64,000 bases of DNA from Streptomyces longhuiensis (GTDB taxonomy: Bacteria > Actinomycetota > Actinomycetes > Streptomycetales > Streptomycetaceae): the NCBI RefSeq assembly GCF_020616555.1, contig NZ_CP085173.1:1798001-1862000 (forward strand), given 5' to 3'. The stretch's first letter is position 1; every line of letters starts with the position of its first letter. The notes beneath the pieces are model-generated. The model did not search any database. It was not told the origin of the DNA and saw nothing but the letters and a program-made list of their open reading frames with translations. This document shows, in pieces, positions 42,069 through 51,068 of the stretch. The position numbers and the translations under genes were made by a program.

Positions 42069-43693
42069 CGGTGCGTCTCCCCCGTCGCCGCGTACACCTG
42101 GTCGCCGCCCACATAGGTCGCTCTGACCGGGATCGCCGCGATGCCGCGCGGGTCGGCGGTCAGGGGATTCTCGCCGAGGGCCACGAAGTCCGCCAACTGG
42201 CCGGGAGCCAGGCGGCCCTTGTACGCCTGCGTGCCCTCCGCCTCCGCCGAGCCGAGCGTGAAGATCCGCAGCGCCTCCTCCGCCGAGACGCGCTGCCCGG
42301 GACCGGCCGCGGCGCCGTCGTCCGTTCCCTCGCGGGTGACCATCGACTGGAGGCCGATGAGCGGCTGGTAGGGGCCGCAGGGGTAGTCGGAGGAGCCGGC
42401 GACCGTGACGCCCGCGTCGAGGAAGGAGCGGTGCGCGAACATGCGGCCGACGCGTTCGGCGCCGTACCAGTCGTTGAGTGCGCCGCCGTGGTAGGCGGCG
42501 TATCCGGCGAAGGGGACGGCGATGGCGTCGAGTGCCTTCATCCGGGCGAGGATCCCGTCGTCGACGAGGCTGCAGTGCTCGATGCGGTGGCGCAGGCCGG
42601 GGCGCGGCAGGTCGCGGGCCGCCCGTTCGAACGCGTCGAGGACGAGACGGATCGCGGCGTCGCCGTTGGCGTGCACGCCGACGCGGTTGCCGTCGCCGTG
42701 GACCGTGCGGACGTGGGCGAAGAGGTCCTCGGTGGACGTGGTCTGCAGACCGTGTCCGCCGTGGTCCGCGAACGGCTCGCTGAGCAGACAGGTGCGGCCG
42801 CCCACGGCGCCGTCGAGGAAGGCCTTGACGCCGACGAGGCGCAGCAGGTCGTCGCCGAAGCCGCTGCCGACGCCGAGTGCGCGCGCCTTCTCGTAGTGGT
42901 CGATGGACAGGAGCATCCCGACCCGCAGGCTCAACTTTCCCTCGGACCGGGCGCGTTGGAGGAGGGCGATGTCCTCGGGGGCGACGAGAGCGTCGCAGAC
43001 AGAGGTGAGCCCGGCGGCGTGCCACAGCTCCTGGGCGCGCACGAGTCCGCGCAGCTTGTCGTCCTGCGCGCTCGCGTCCAGGGTGGTGGCGCCGCGGGCG
43101 GTGGCCGGGTAGACGACGTTCATCAGGGCGCGTTCGACGAGCCGTCCGTCGAGGCGGCCGTCGGGTCCGCGGCCGTATGCGCCGCCGTCCGGGTCGGGTG
43201 TGTCCTCGTCGATGCCGAGGGCGCGCAGGGCCGCGGAGTTGACGACGCCCCAGTGCCCGGCGACGTGCACGACGAGGGCCGGGTGGCCGGGGGCGGCCCT
43301 GTCGAGTTCCGTGCGGGTGAGGCGGCCCGTCTTGACGTCGTCGTAGCGGCTGCCGCGCACCCAGGCGCCGGGTGATGTGCGCGCGGCTTCGGCGGTGACG
43401 GTCGCGAGGAGGTCGTCGACGTCACGTACGGCCGCCGCGGACAGGTCGAGGTGGAGGAGGTCCTCGGCCGTCATCACCAGGTGGATGTGGGCGTCGTTCA
43501 GACCGGGGACGAGGGTGGCGTCGCCGTGGTCGGTCTCGGGCGCGCCGGGGAAGCGGTCGCGCAGCGCGGCGACGGTGCCGGTGGCGCGGATCCGGCCGCC
43601 GGCGACGGCGATCATCTCGGGCTCGGGGCCCGCGCCGCTCTGGCTGACGATGTGGGTGGCGCGGTGGAGGACGGGTGCGGTCTCTTCGATCAT
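42065..43693 (-). CDS. YtcJ-like amidohydrolase (amidohydrolase_3)
   Basis: A 542-residue metal-dependent amidohydrolase of the YtcJ type. The metal-binding HxH is in LVPGLNDAHIHLV (residues about 70-82), with GVKAFLDGAVGG, VGVHANGDAAI (His), RIEHCSLV (His) and SSDYPCGPYQPL (Asp) in the usual order. It hydrolyses C-N bonds of a cyclic or acyl amide; substrate unknown. ATG 43693 overlaps the symporter stop by 4 nt. It lies between the symporter and the penicillin acylase, suggesting import followed by two amide hydrolyses. Confidence 0.9.
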   Translation of the reverse strand: MIEETAPVLHRATHIVSQSGAGPEPEMIAVAGGRIRATGTVAALRDRFPGAPETDHGDATLVPGLNDAHIHLVMTAEDLLHLDLSAAAVRDVDDLLATVTAEAARTSPGAWVRGSRYDDVKTGRLTRTELDRAAPGHPALVVHVAGHWGVVNSAALRALGIDEDTPDPDGGAYGRGPDGRLDGRLVERALMNVVYPATARGATTLDASAQDDKLRGLVRAQELWHAAGLTSVCDALVAPEDIALLQRARSEGKLSLRVGMLLSIDHYEKARALGVGSGFGDDLLRLVGVKAFLDGAVGGRTCLLSEPFADHGGHGLQTTSTEDLFAHVRTVHGDGNRVGVHANGDAAIRLVLDAFERAARDLPRPGLRHRIEHCSLVDDGILARMKALDAIAVPFAGYAAYHGGALNDWYGAERVGRMFAHRSFLDAGVTVAGSSDYPCGPYQPLIGLQSMVTREGTDDGAAAGPGQRVSAEEALRIFTLGSAEAEGTQAYKGRLAPGQLADFVALGENPLTADPRGIAAIPVRATYVGGDQVYAATGETHR

Positions 43694-45213
43694 CGGGACT
43701 CCTTCGCCTGGGCGGCCGAGGTGGCCGGGGCGGTGGGCCGTCGCGGGGCGGGGGCGCTCGGAGCCGGTGTGGCGCGGGTGACCGCGAACGTCACCACGAG
43801 GTTCGCGGCCAGCGCGATGACGCCGCCGTTGACTCCGTGCCACGGGTCGTTGTCGGTGGCCCACAACGCCGTCATCACGGCGAGCCCGGCGAGCATGCCG
43901 GAGATCCCGGCGCGTGCCGTCATCCGCCGCCAGAACAAGGACAGCAGCACGACGGGTACGAGCTGGGCCAGGCCCTCGTACGACAGGACGGACAGCTGGA
44001 CGAGCGTGTTGGGGTAGAAGAGGCTGCCGCCGAGCGCGACCAGACCGGCGAGGACGCAGACCGCCTGCGAGAGGCGCTTGGTGCGCAGGTCGTGGTCGTG
44101 GGTGACATCCGGCCGGGGGTGGCGCGGGTCGGAGCCGTTGCCGCCGCCGAGAACGGTCTTGCCCCACAGGGTGCCGATGGACAGCATGAAGACGCTCATC
44201 GGCACGATCGCCGACAGGGCGCCCGCGACGCCGACGACCGCCACGACGGGCGACGGCAGCGAGTCGGTGACCAGGCTGAACAGGGCGAGGTCGGGGTTGC
44301 CGAGGGTGGGCAGCACGAACAGCGCCGTGGCGCCGACCATCATCGGCACGAACAGGAGCAGCTGGTACCAGGGCAGCAGCAGGGCATTGCGCCGCAGCGC
44401 GTTGGGGTTCTTCGCGCTGAGGTAACCGGCCACGGTGGTCGGGAAGATGGTGATGGTGACGGCGTTCAGGACGACGGTGCTCAGGAACCAGGCGGCGTTG
44501 CGCCCGCCGGACGCGTGCCCGGGGAACGTGAGCCACTCGGGCTTCTCGGTGACCATGCGCTGCATGAAGTCGGAGAATCCGCCGAGGTAGTGCAGGGGGA
44601 TGTAGACGGCGAGAAAGACGACCGCGAGGATCACCAGGACGTCCTTGAGCGCGCTCACCCAGGCGGAGCCGCGCAGCCCCGACACGAGGATGAACACCTC
44701 GGCGACGACGAACGAGATCACGGCGGCGACGTGCAGGTCGACGCTCCCGTACGTCATCGCGTTGACGACGACGCCCATGCCCTGGATCTGCACCTGGATG
44801 TACGGCACGAGGAACACGGTCCCGACGACGGCGACGAGGATCCCCAACGGCCTTGAACGGAACCGGAATTCGGCGATGTCGGCGATCGAGATGAGGCTGT
44901 GCCGCGAGGCGTAGGTCCACAGGGCGGGGCCGACGATGTACGCGACGGCGAAGCCGACCGTGAGGTAGGCGACGAGGTAGAGGATCGGCGCGCCGAAGGA
45001 GTACGACCAGCCGGCGGTCCCCAGGAACGAGAAGCTGGTGTACGTCTCGCCGGCCATCAGAAGCCAGATGAACATGACGCCCAGGCCGCGGCTGGACACG
45101 GACCACTCGGCGAGGCCCTTGGACCGGCCGCGCGCGCTGAGCACGCCGATCAGGACGGTGGCGACCATGGCCAGGCCGAACACGGTCGTGGCGACGGCTG
45201 CGGAGCCGCTCAT
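43690..45213 (-). CDS. Sodium:solute symporter (SSS family)
   Basis: A 507-residue transporter with about thirteen transmembrane helices. Typical SSS segments are GVMFIWLLMAGETYTSFSFLG near residue 45, ISIADIAEFRFRSR, and LSAIVPMSVFMLSIGTLWGKTVL near 330. It moves a small solute with sodium. ATG 45213 shares one base with the stop of the DUF3311 gene (TGATG). A DUF3311 partner precedes it, as is usual for this SSS subgroup. Confidence 0.9.
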   Translation of the reverse strand: MSGSAAVATTVFGLAMVATVLIGVLSARGRSKGLAEWSVSSRGLGVMFIWLLMAGETYTSFSFLGTAGWSYSFGAPILYLVAYLTVGFAVAYIVGPALWTYASRHSLISIADIAEFRFRSRPLGILVAVVGTVFLVPYIQVQIQGMGVVVNAMTYGSVDLHVAAVISFVVAEVFILVSGLRGSAWVSALKDVLVILAVVFLAVYIPLHYLGGFSDFMQRMVTEKPEWLTFPGHASGGRNAAWFLSTVVLNAVTITIFPTTVAGYLSAKNPNALRRNALLLPWYQLLLFVPMMVGATALFVLPTLGNPDLALFSLVTDSLPSPVVAVVGVAGALSAIVPMSVFMLSIGTLWGKTVLGGGNGSDPRHPRPDVTHDHDLRTKRLSQAVCVLAGLVALGGSLFYPNTLVQLSVLSYEGLAQLVPVVLLSLFWRRMTARAGISGMLAGLAVMTALWATDNDPWHGVNGGVIALAANLVVTFAVTRATPAPSAPAPRRPTAPATSAAQAKESR

Positions 45214-45533
45214 CAAGCGCCTCCCTCGTCGGCGGGGACGGGTTCGACGGCTCCGGTGCGGTACGCGGGGTCGAAGCGGGCGACGAGCCAGATGGCGACG
45301 GGGCTGACGACCGTGGCCCCGATGATCCAGGCCAGCAGGAACGGGACGCCCAGGACGCGGGGTTCGATGCGGTTGGCGACGAAGGGCGCGGCGCCGTAGA
45401 GGACGACGGGCACGAGCAGCATCCAGAGGGAGCGGCGGGCCCGGCCGCCGAGGGTGGGGAGTCCTTCGAGGGGGTCGGCCTCGCGCGGGTCCGGCTCCGG
45501 GGAGCGGCCGGCGGCTTCGCCTGTGGGGGACAT
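45213..45533 (-). CDS. DUF3311 small membrane protein
   Basis: A 106-residue protein with two transmembrane helices (SLWMLLVPVVLYGAAPFVAN and GVPFLLAWIIGATVVSPVAIW) after a hydrophilic tail. DUF3311 genes regularly precede SSS symporter genes and are thought to be small subunits. ATG 45533 follows AAGGA by 5 nt; an in-frame GTG at 45578 overlaps the stop of the M20 remnant and might also be used. Confidence 0.88.
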   Translation of the reverse strand: MSPTGEAAGRSPEPDPREADPLEGLPTLGGRARRSLWMLLVPVVLYGAAPFVANRIEPRVLGVPFLLAWIIGATVVSPVAIWLVARFDPAYRTGAVEPVPADEGGA

Positions 45534-45574
45534 GAAGTTCCTTGGGGAGGGGGGAAGGGCGGCGGGCGAGTCGT

Positions 45575-45751
45575 TCACTCGGTGACGACGTCGATGTGTC
45601 CCTCGAACATCAGCGTGGGGCCGTCCCCGCCACCGCCCTCCGTGGCTCCCGCGGCGTGGACGGTGCGCAGCCGGACGCGTTCTTCGGCGGGGGCGACCGC
45701 CGCCTCGGCGTCGGTCTCGGGGACGGACAGGGCTGTTGAGCGGGAACGCAC
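45575..45751 (-). pseudogene. Truncated M20 peptidase remnant
   Basis: A 58-codon frame from GTG 45751 (after GGAGG) whose end, DGPTLMFEGHIDVVTE, is the first metal-binding strand of M20/ArgE/DapE peptidases (GHxDVV). It then stops, with TGA overlapping a GTG of the DUF3311 frame. The catalytic domain is absent. It looks like a peptidase gene that lost almost everything after the first motif, and now leads the symporter operon. It might still be translated as a leader. Confidence 0.6.
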
Positions 45752-46076
45752 GGAACCTCCAAGTCGGCCGGCCATGAGCCCAGTCGACTGGTCGGACCAG
45801 TTGATTTCCCGTACTCTGCCCGTCCTTTCACGCCCGGGTCAATGGTCGGATCATGGATTCATTCCGGCGCGACCGTCCCACGCCGAGCAGCACATGGCAC
45901 CCGACGGCGGTGCCGACCATGTGGCGCCGCGGACACGGCGGTTGCTCGCGGCGGACGTGGAGGATCCCCCGGAGCAGCGGCTGCCGCGGGCCACCGACCG
46001 GGTCTTCCACAGGTACTCCACCAAGCCGGGCGAACAGCTGGGCCAACCCGGTCGGCGACCTCTTCGAGCCCCGGGA
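45752..46076. promoter_or_regulatory. 325-bp region upstream of the DUF3311-symporter operon with two FadR-like sites
   Basis: No convincing gene is present. ACTGGTCGGACCAGT (45787-45801) is a perfect palindrome matching the TGGTNNNACCA consensus of FCD-type GntR regulators; TGGTCGGATCA (45843-45853) is a second copy with one mismatch. TTGACC occurs on the minus strand at about 45837-45842. From 45900 to 46076 the sequence holds only weak open frames and looks degenerate. Confidence 0.55.
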
Positions 46077-46607
46077 TCAGGCGCGCGGACCACCCGGGCG
46101 GCCTTCGAGCTGACCGAGCAACTCGCCCAGCAGGACACTGAGTTGCCCCTGTCCCGGGCCGCCCAGGCCGGACAGCACCGTTTTCTCGTACGCGAGCTGG
46201 TCGGGCAGCAGCGCGTCGACCAGCTCGCGACCGGCGTCGGTCAGGCTGAGGTGGGATACGCGCCGGTCGCGGGTGTCGCCGCGCCGGCCGACCAGACCGC
46301 GCTCCTGGAGCAGCTTGAGCCGCTTGGTGACGGCGGCGCCCGAGGAGAACGTCTCCCGCGCGAGGTCGCCCGGGGTGAGTTCATGGCCGGTACGGCGCAG
46401 CGCGCCGAGCAGATCGAACTCGGCGCGGGTCAGCCCGGCGCGGCGCAGCGGCGCGTCCTCGGCCTGCTGGAGGAGGGCGGCGCAGCGGTTGATCCGCCCG
46501 ATGACCTCCATGGGCCCGGTGTCGATGTCGGGGCGGACCGTCTGCCACTGCCGCACCACCGCGGCGACGGTGTCGTCCGCCGCGGCCCTGCCGTTCCGTG
46601 TCGTCAT
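46077..46607 (-). CDS. MarR family transcriptional regulator
   Basis: A 176-residue winged-helix regulator: LRRAGLTRAEFDLLGALRR, LTPGDLARETFSSGAAVTKR and the wing RRGDTRDRRVSHLSLT. MarR proteins respond to phenolic or other small ligands. ATG 46607 overlaps the FUSC gene stop by 4 nt. Because the FUSC gene is upstream, the regulator is co-expressed with the transporter it probably controls; AT-rich inverted repeat 48341-48370 is a candidate site. Confidence 0.9.
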   Translation of the reverse strand: MTTRNGRAAADDTVAAVVRQWQTVRPDIDTGPMEVIGRINRCAALLQQAEDAPLRRAGLTRAEFDLLGALRRTGHELTPGDLARETFSSGAAVTKRLKLLQERGLVGRRGDTRDRRVSHLSLTDAGRELVDALLPDQLAYEKTVLSGLGGPGQGQLSVLLGELLGQLEGRPGGPRA

Positions 46608-48334
46608 GCTCGCGTGTTCTCCCGGGCGTCCGTGCCGCCCCTGTGCTCGTCGGTCTCCTGGACGGTCCGCCGCGTCGGGCGTCGGACCGTCGCCGCGAGC
46701 GTACGGTGTCCGGCCTGCTCGGCGGCGACCACACGCTCCTCGGGCAGGGCGCGCTGCCACCATTCGCCGGCCGCGGTGTCGTCGGCGGCGCGCAGTTCGA
46801 CGAGGGCGGCGGCGAGCCTGCGGCGCGTGGTCTCCAGGTCGCCGGGCCCGGGACGCGGGGCGGCGAGGGTGCGCTCCGCGGCCTCGCGGGCGTGATCGGT
46901 CGCTTCGAGGGCGAGCTCGATGTGGTCGGCGGCGCGCCGGTTGGTGACGATCACGGCGGCGACGATGCCGAGCAGCGCCCCCACGAGGGTGTCCACGACC
47001 CGGTCCGTGATGAGCTCGCCGGCCTCCTGCGTCCGGGCGAACTCGGTGATCAGCAGTGCCATGGGGGTCACGCAGACGCTGCCGAGCCAGTAGTTGCGGG
47101 AGATGAACGCCTCCGCGCCGAAGCTGAACAGCAGGCAGAACAGGACGACGAAGACCTGGCCGGCGTGGGCGAGGGGCACCACGGCGGCGAAGACGAGCAC
47201 TCCGGCGAGGTTGCCGGCCACGCGCTGCACGGTGCGGTTCCAGGTGAGGGTGACGTTGGCTTGATAGAGCGAGGCGGCGGTGACCAGGGCCCAGTACGGG
47301 CGGCCGACGCCGAGGGCGAGGGACCCGTATCCGGCGAGGGCACAGCCGACGGCGGTGCGCAGGGCGACCGGCAGGAGAGGCGAGCCGGGGGCGAGCCTGC
47401 GCCACAACGACGGCTTGCCGAAGGCGAGTTCGGCCTCGATGCCGAGGACCTCGTCGTCGACTTCACTTGCGTGGGCGTCGTTGACGCGCGGGACGGGGCC
47501 CGTGCCGCTCAGGCCGGCGGCCCAGTCGCGCAGCAGCGCCGGGTCGGCGTCGGCGGGCGCGGCGAGGGCGACCTCGGCGCGCACGACGAGGCGCTCCAGG
47601 GCGCGTCGGGCGGCGCCGCGGCCGCCGGTGGCGAGGAGGGACTGCCAGGCGGCGTGGACGGCGGCGGCAGCGCCGGCCCTGGCCCGCTCACGCGCGCCGC
47701 CCTCGGCGCTCACGTACGCGGCGGCGGCGTTCAGCGCGCGGGCGGTGGCGCGCCGCTCCGGGCCGTGCGGGCGCACGAGGGCGGGGGCCATGCCGACGAG
47801 CCAGGCCACGGCGCCCGCACCGGCGGTCAGGGCGAGGTGGCCGGGTATCTGCCCCAGGGTCTGCGGGGCGAAGAGGCTGGCGGAGCTGATGAAGGTGAGG
47901 ATCAGGTGGCCGGGCGGCCCGATGCGGGTCGCGTCGCACAGGGTCTTCTGGGCCGCGGCGAGGAGCGCGCCGACCGCCACGAGCACGACAGCCGACGAGG
48001 TGAGCGAGGCGGTGAGCAGGGCCACGGCGAGGCTCGCGAGCATGCCGAGGACGACCCAGGCGAGGGCACGGGCGCGCGCCGCGTACGGCAGGTTGTGGGC
48101 GTAGAGGGCACACAGCGACCCGGCCATCGTGTACATCGCGAGGTCGAGGCGGCCGAGGGCGAGCAGCGTCAGGTTCGGCACCGCCGCGGACACGACGACG
48201 CTCGTCGCGGGCTTGAACCAGATGTCGGACGGCTTGTTGAGGCGCAGCACCCCCGCGAGCGGGAGCCGCCGCACCGGCCGGGTCCTGGACGGGGACGGGG
48301 CGGGGGTCGAGGTTGGGCTCTCCGCGCTGCTCAT
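46604..48334 (-). CDS. FUSC family membrane protein (putative aromatic acid exporter)
   Basis: A 576-residue membrane protein with two sets of transmembrane helices (about residues 40-180 and 340-465) separated and followed by cytoplasmic helical regions, the standard FUSC arrangement (fusaric acid resistance, AaeB/YccS). FISSASLF and NRTVQRVAGNLAG lie at the conserved ends of the two halves. Start ATG 48334 has no Shine-Dalgarno; TAAACT (48342-48347) lies 7 nt upstream, so leaderless. It likely exports aromatic acids under control of the MarR protein. Confidence 0.88.
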   Translation of the reverse strand: MSSAESPTSTPAPSPSRTRPVRRLPLAGVLRLNKPSDIWFKPATSVVVSAAVPNLTLLALGRLDLAMYTMAGSLCALYAHNLPYAARARALAWVVLGMLASLAVALLTASLTSSAVVLVAVGALLAAAQKTLCDATRIGPPGHLILTFISSASLFAPQTLGQIPGHLALTAGAGAVAWLVGMAPALVRPHGPERRATARALNAAAAYVSAEGGARERARAGAAAAVHAAWQSLLATGGRGAARRALERLVVRAEVALAAPADADPALLRDWAAGLSGTGPVPRVNDAHASEVDDEVLGIEAELAFGKPSLWRRLAPGSPLLPVALRTAVGCALAGYGSLALGVGRPYWALVTAASLYQANVTLTWNRTVQRVAGNLAGVLVFAAVVPLAHAGQVFVVLFCLLFSFGAEAFISRNYWLGSVCVTPMALLITEFARTQEAGELITDRVVDTLVGALLGIVAAVIVTNRRAADHIELALEATDHAREAAERTLAAPRPGPGDLETTRRRLAAALVELRAADDTAAGEWWQRALPEERVVAAEQAGHRTLAATVRRPTRRTVQETDEHRGGTDARENTRA

Positions 48335-48340
48335 ACAGAG

Positions 48341-48370
48341 AAGTTTAGCAAGTGTTTTACCTGAAAACTT
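48341..48370. promoter_or_regulatory. AT-rich inverted repeat over the FUSC promoter
   Basis: AAGTTT (48341-48346) and AAACTT (48365-48370) bracket GTGTTTTAC and include the -10 box of the FUSC gene. The patch is much poorer in GC than its surroundings, consistent with a MarR operator; this is a candidate only. Confidence 0.45.
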
Positions 48371-48559
48371 TTCCTGCGGACGTGCATCTGATCACTGCAC
48401 CCGTCCACCGGCCCGCGAGCCGTGGGCCGTGGGCTGCGCACCACCCGCGCACGGTCGCACCGCCGAACGCGCCCAGTGCTCCCCTGCGCTCGATTGCGCC
48501 CCGCCCCGCACGGGCATCTCGTCCCCGACGCGGTACGGCGTCCGACTGGGGAGGTTCGC

Positions 48560-49114
48560 GTGCACGGACCGGGCTCGGCCGCCTGGCTGCTCGTCGCGCT
48601 GTGCGCGGCGACGGGGGCGTACTGCCTGCTGCGGATGCGCAGCGGAGTCGAGGAGCAGCGCCGCACCGCGGGCAGCGAGGCCCTCATGGGGTTCGGCATG
48701 GCGCTCATGGCGATACCCGACGCGGTGATCACGCCATCGCGTGCCGCCTGGACGTTGTACGCGGTCGTGTTCGGCGCGGCGGCGCTGCGCGCGCTGTGGG
48801 CGTCCCGTTCGAGCGCGCACCACCTGCACCACCTGGTGGGCACGTTCGCCATGGCGTACATGGCGGTGGGGATGGCCGCGGCGCCGAGCGGGCACGCCGG
48901 CCATGGCGGGACGGGCGCACCTCTGGTGACCGGGCCCCTCCTGCTCTATTTCGCGGGGTACGTGCTGTGGTCGGGGGCACGGCTCGTACCGGTGCCGGCG
49001 GCGACGGCCGGGGGCGGCCCGCCGGCGTCCGGATGGGGGGACCGCCCGGAACTGGCGCGGGCCTGCCGCCTCTCGATGGGCATCGGGATGGTCGCGATGC
49101 TGCTGACCATGTAG
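48560..49114 (+). CDS. DUF5134 membrane protein
   Basis: A 184-residue protein with five or six transmembrane helices. The N-terminal AAWLLVALCAATGAYCLLRM and EALMGFGMALMAIPDAV match DUF5134, and His/Gly-rich HAGHGG lies mid-chain. Function is unknown. GTG 48560 follows GGGGAGG. It is followed by an M56 metallopeptidase gene, a neighbour typical of copper- or BlaR-type loci in Streptomyces. Confidence 0.83.
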   Translation: MHGPGSAAWLLVALCAATGAYCLLRMRSGVEEQRRTAGSEALMGFGMALMAIPDAVITPSRAAWTLYAVVFGAAALRALWASRSSAHHLHHLVGTFAMAYMAVGMAAAPSGHAGHGGTGAPLVTGPLLLYFAGYVLWSGARLVPVPAATAGGGPPASGWGDRPELARACRLSMGIGMVAMLLTM

Positions 49115-49274
49115 ACGCGCGGGCGGGGCCGTGGAGGTGCCGTCGTGAGCCCGCACGGACAGAGGGCCGGGGAAACTGCTCCATTGCGGACAACCGCCCG
49201 CTCAAAACCGTGGCGTACGTCACTTGACGCGACAGCCCGTACCCTCTGGTAGCCCCGGCTCATAGGCTGAGGCC

Positions 49275-50210
49275 ATGACGGTCCCCGTAGCACTGCTGCT
49301 GCTCGGCACCCTCGCCGCTGTCGTCGCCCCGCGCCTTCTCGCGCGGGCCGACTGGCCGGAGCGCGAGCCGGTGGTCGCCCTTTGGGTGTGGCAGTGCGTG
49401 GTGGCTGGTGTCCTCCTGTGCTGCGCGCTGTCGATGACGCTGAGCGCGGCCGCCGCCTGGCAGGCCGTCCGCGGCCATGTGTTCGCTTCCGCCCCGCACG
49501 CCGTCGTCGACGCGTACGCGCTGCGGGCGGCCGGCGGATGGGCGGCGACGCTGGCCGTGACCCTCGCGCTCGGCGGGCTGTGGACCGCGGCGATGCTCGC
49601 CCGGGAGATCTTCCGTTCGCGGGCCAGGCGCAGGCGGCGGCGCGCCGAACTCCTGGTGCGCTCCCCGCTGTTGCCGGGCGAGGAGCCGGGCAGCGACCGG
49701 CTCGTCGTCCTCGAGGGCGAACGTCCCGACGCCTGGTGGCTGCCGGGCGCCGCGCCCCAACTGGTCATCACGACGGCCGCACTGCGCCGCCTCAAGGGCC
49801 GCCAGCTGGACGCGGTCCTCGCGCACGAGATGGGCCACGCGCAGTGGCGGCACGACTGGCTGCTGCACTGCTCGGGGGCGCTGGCCACGGGCTTCCCGCA
49901 GGTTCCGGTCTTCGCCGCGTTCCGGGACGAGATGCACCGGCTCGTCGAACTCGCCGCCGACGACGTGGCGTCGCGCCGCTTCGGGCGCCTGACCATCGCC
50001 CTCGCCCTGGTCGAACTCAACGAGGACCGGGGAGTGTTCGGCCCCTGCCCCACGCCGCAGGCCCATGTGCCGCAGCGCGTGCACCGGTTGCTGACCCCGC
50101 CGCGGCGGCTCACCCCGGCCCGGCGTCTGCGTCTGACCGCGGCGGCCGCCCTCGTACCGGTGGTGCCACTCCTGGTGACCTTCGTGCCGGGCCTGCGCGC
50201 GCTGGGCTGA
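49275..50210 (+). CDS. M56 family membrane metallopeptidase
   Basis: A 311-residue BlaR/MecR-like membrane peptidase with three N-terminal helices and a zinc site HEMGH in LDAVLAHEMGHAQWRHD, with Glu in ELAADDVASRR. One further helix ends the protein (LTAAAALVPVVPLLVTF). It lacks a sensor domain, and no BlaI-type repressor is nearby. TAGGCT (49263-49268) is 6 nt before ATG 49275, suggesting a leaderless mRNA. Confidence 0.88.
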   Translation: MTVPVALLLLGTLAAVVAPRLLARADWPEREPVVALWVWQCVVAGVLLCCALSMTLSAAAAWQAVRGHVFASAPHAVVDAYALRAAGGWAATLAVTLALGGLWTAAMLAREIFRSRARRRRRRAELLVRSPLLPGEEPGSDRLVVLEGERPDAWWLPGAAPQLVITTAALRRLKGRQLDAVLAHEMGHAQWRHDWLLHCSGALATGFPQVPVFAAFRDEMHRLVELAADDVASRRFGRLTIALALVELNEDRGVFGPCPTPQAHVPQRVHRLLTPPRRLTPARRLRLTAAAALVPVVPLLVTFVPGLRALG

Positions 50211-50283
50211 CCGAAGGCCGGAGCCGGACGCGTCCGCTCCGCCTGATGGCCACCGGCACCGTCCATGGGTGAGGATCTTCCCC

Positions 50284-50958
50284 ATGCACCCGGCACCGGT
50301 CGACTCCCCGCCCCGCCCCCGGCATCCGCGGCTCGCACGCGCGACGGCGGTGCTCGCCGCCCTCAGCGCGCTGCTGCTGATCGCGGTGGCGACACGCTGG
50401 GAACCGCTGATGACACTGGACGGCGAGCTGGCGCGCACCGCCCACCGCTGGGCCGTGGCCGACCCCGGACTGACGCAGGTGAACCGGGTCCTCTCGGACT
50501 GGTTCTGGGATCCGTGGACGATGCGCGCCCTGTGCGTCGTGGTCGTCGTCTGGCTTGTGTGGAGACACGACGCCTGGTGGCTCGCACTGTGGGTGGCCGC
50601 CACATGTGCGGTGGGCACACTGGTCCAGCAGGGACTCAAGGCGGCCGTCGGGCGTGACCGCCCGGTGTGGACGGACCCCGTGGACTCCGCCCACTACGCG
50701 GCCTTCCCGTCCGGGCACGCGATGACGGCGACGGTGGTGTGGGGGCTGATCCTCTGGCTGCTGCGCCGCTACGGCGCGGGCCGTGTCCTGTGGCGCACGG
50801 CGTGCACGCTCGCGGTGGTGTCGGTCGTCGGCGTGGGCCTCACGCGGCTGTGGCTCGGCGTGCACTGGCCCTCGGACGTACTCGGCGGCTGGCTGCTCGG
50901 GGCGCTGACGGTGACCGTGTCCGTGACGGCCTACGAGCGGCTCACCGCGAGCAGGTGA
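50284..50958 (+). CDS. PAP2 family phosphatase
   Basis: A 224-residue membrane phosphatase with six transmembrane helices. The three acid-phosphatase motifs are KAAVGRDRP, FPSGHAM and TRLWLGVHWPSDV. It may dephosphorylate undecaprenyl-diphosphate or phosphatidic acid. ATG 50284 is preceded by GAGGAT; a GTG five codons upstream (50269) is less likely. Confidence 0.9.
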   Translation: MHPAPVDSPPRPRHPRLARATAVLAALSALLLIAVATRWEPLMTLDGELARTAHRWAVADPGLTQVNRVLSDWFWDPWTMRALCVVVVVWLVWRHDAWWLALWVAATCAVGTLVQQGLKAAVGRDRPVWTDPVDSAHYAAFPSGHAMTATVVWGLILWLLRRYGAGRVLWRTACTLAVVSVVGVGLTRLWLGVHWPSDVLGGWLLGALTVTVSVTAYERLTASR

Positions 50959-51026
50959 CCCGTCACGGCAGGACCATCAGGGCGAGACCGTCAGGGTGTG
51001 CCCTCACGACTGGGCGTCGCCACCGG

Positions 51027-51068
51027 GCCGTCACTACTGAGCCGTCACTACTGAGCCGTCACGACTGA
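51027..51068. repeat. Three 14-bp tandem repeats at the end of the DUF2630 gene
   Basis: GCCGTCACTACTGA at 51027-51040 and 51041-51054, then GCCGTCACGACTGA at 51055-51068. The last unit includes the stop codon of the minus-strand DUF2630 gene. Confidence 0.85.

Noticed and set aside
39672..42116. Long open frame (over 800 codons) on the plus strand opposite the penicillin acylase gene
   Set aside because: Very GC-rich coding sequence gives open antisense frames; the product is low-complexity Arg/Gly/Val with no domain, whereas the minus strand carries clear Ntn-hydrolase motifs.
42065..45106. A 1013-codon minus-strand frame that could suggest a symporter-amidohydrolase fusion
   Set aside because: Only the part after ATG 43693 is amidohydrolase. 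The upstream part is an out-of-frame reading of the symporter gene, which is itself intact in another frame.
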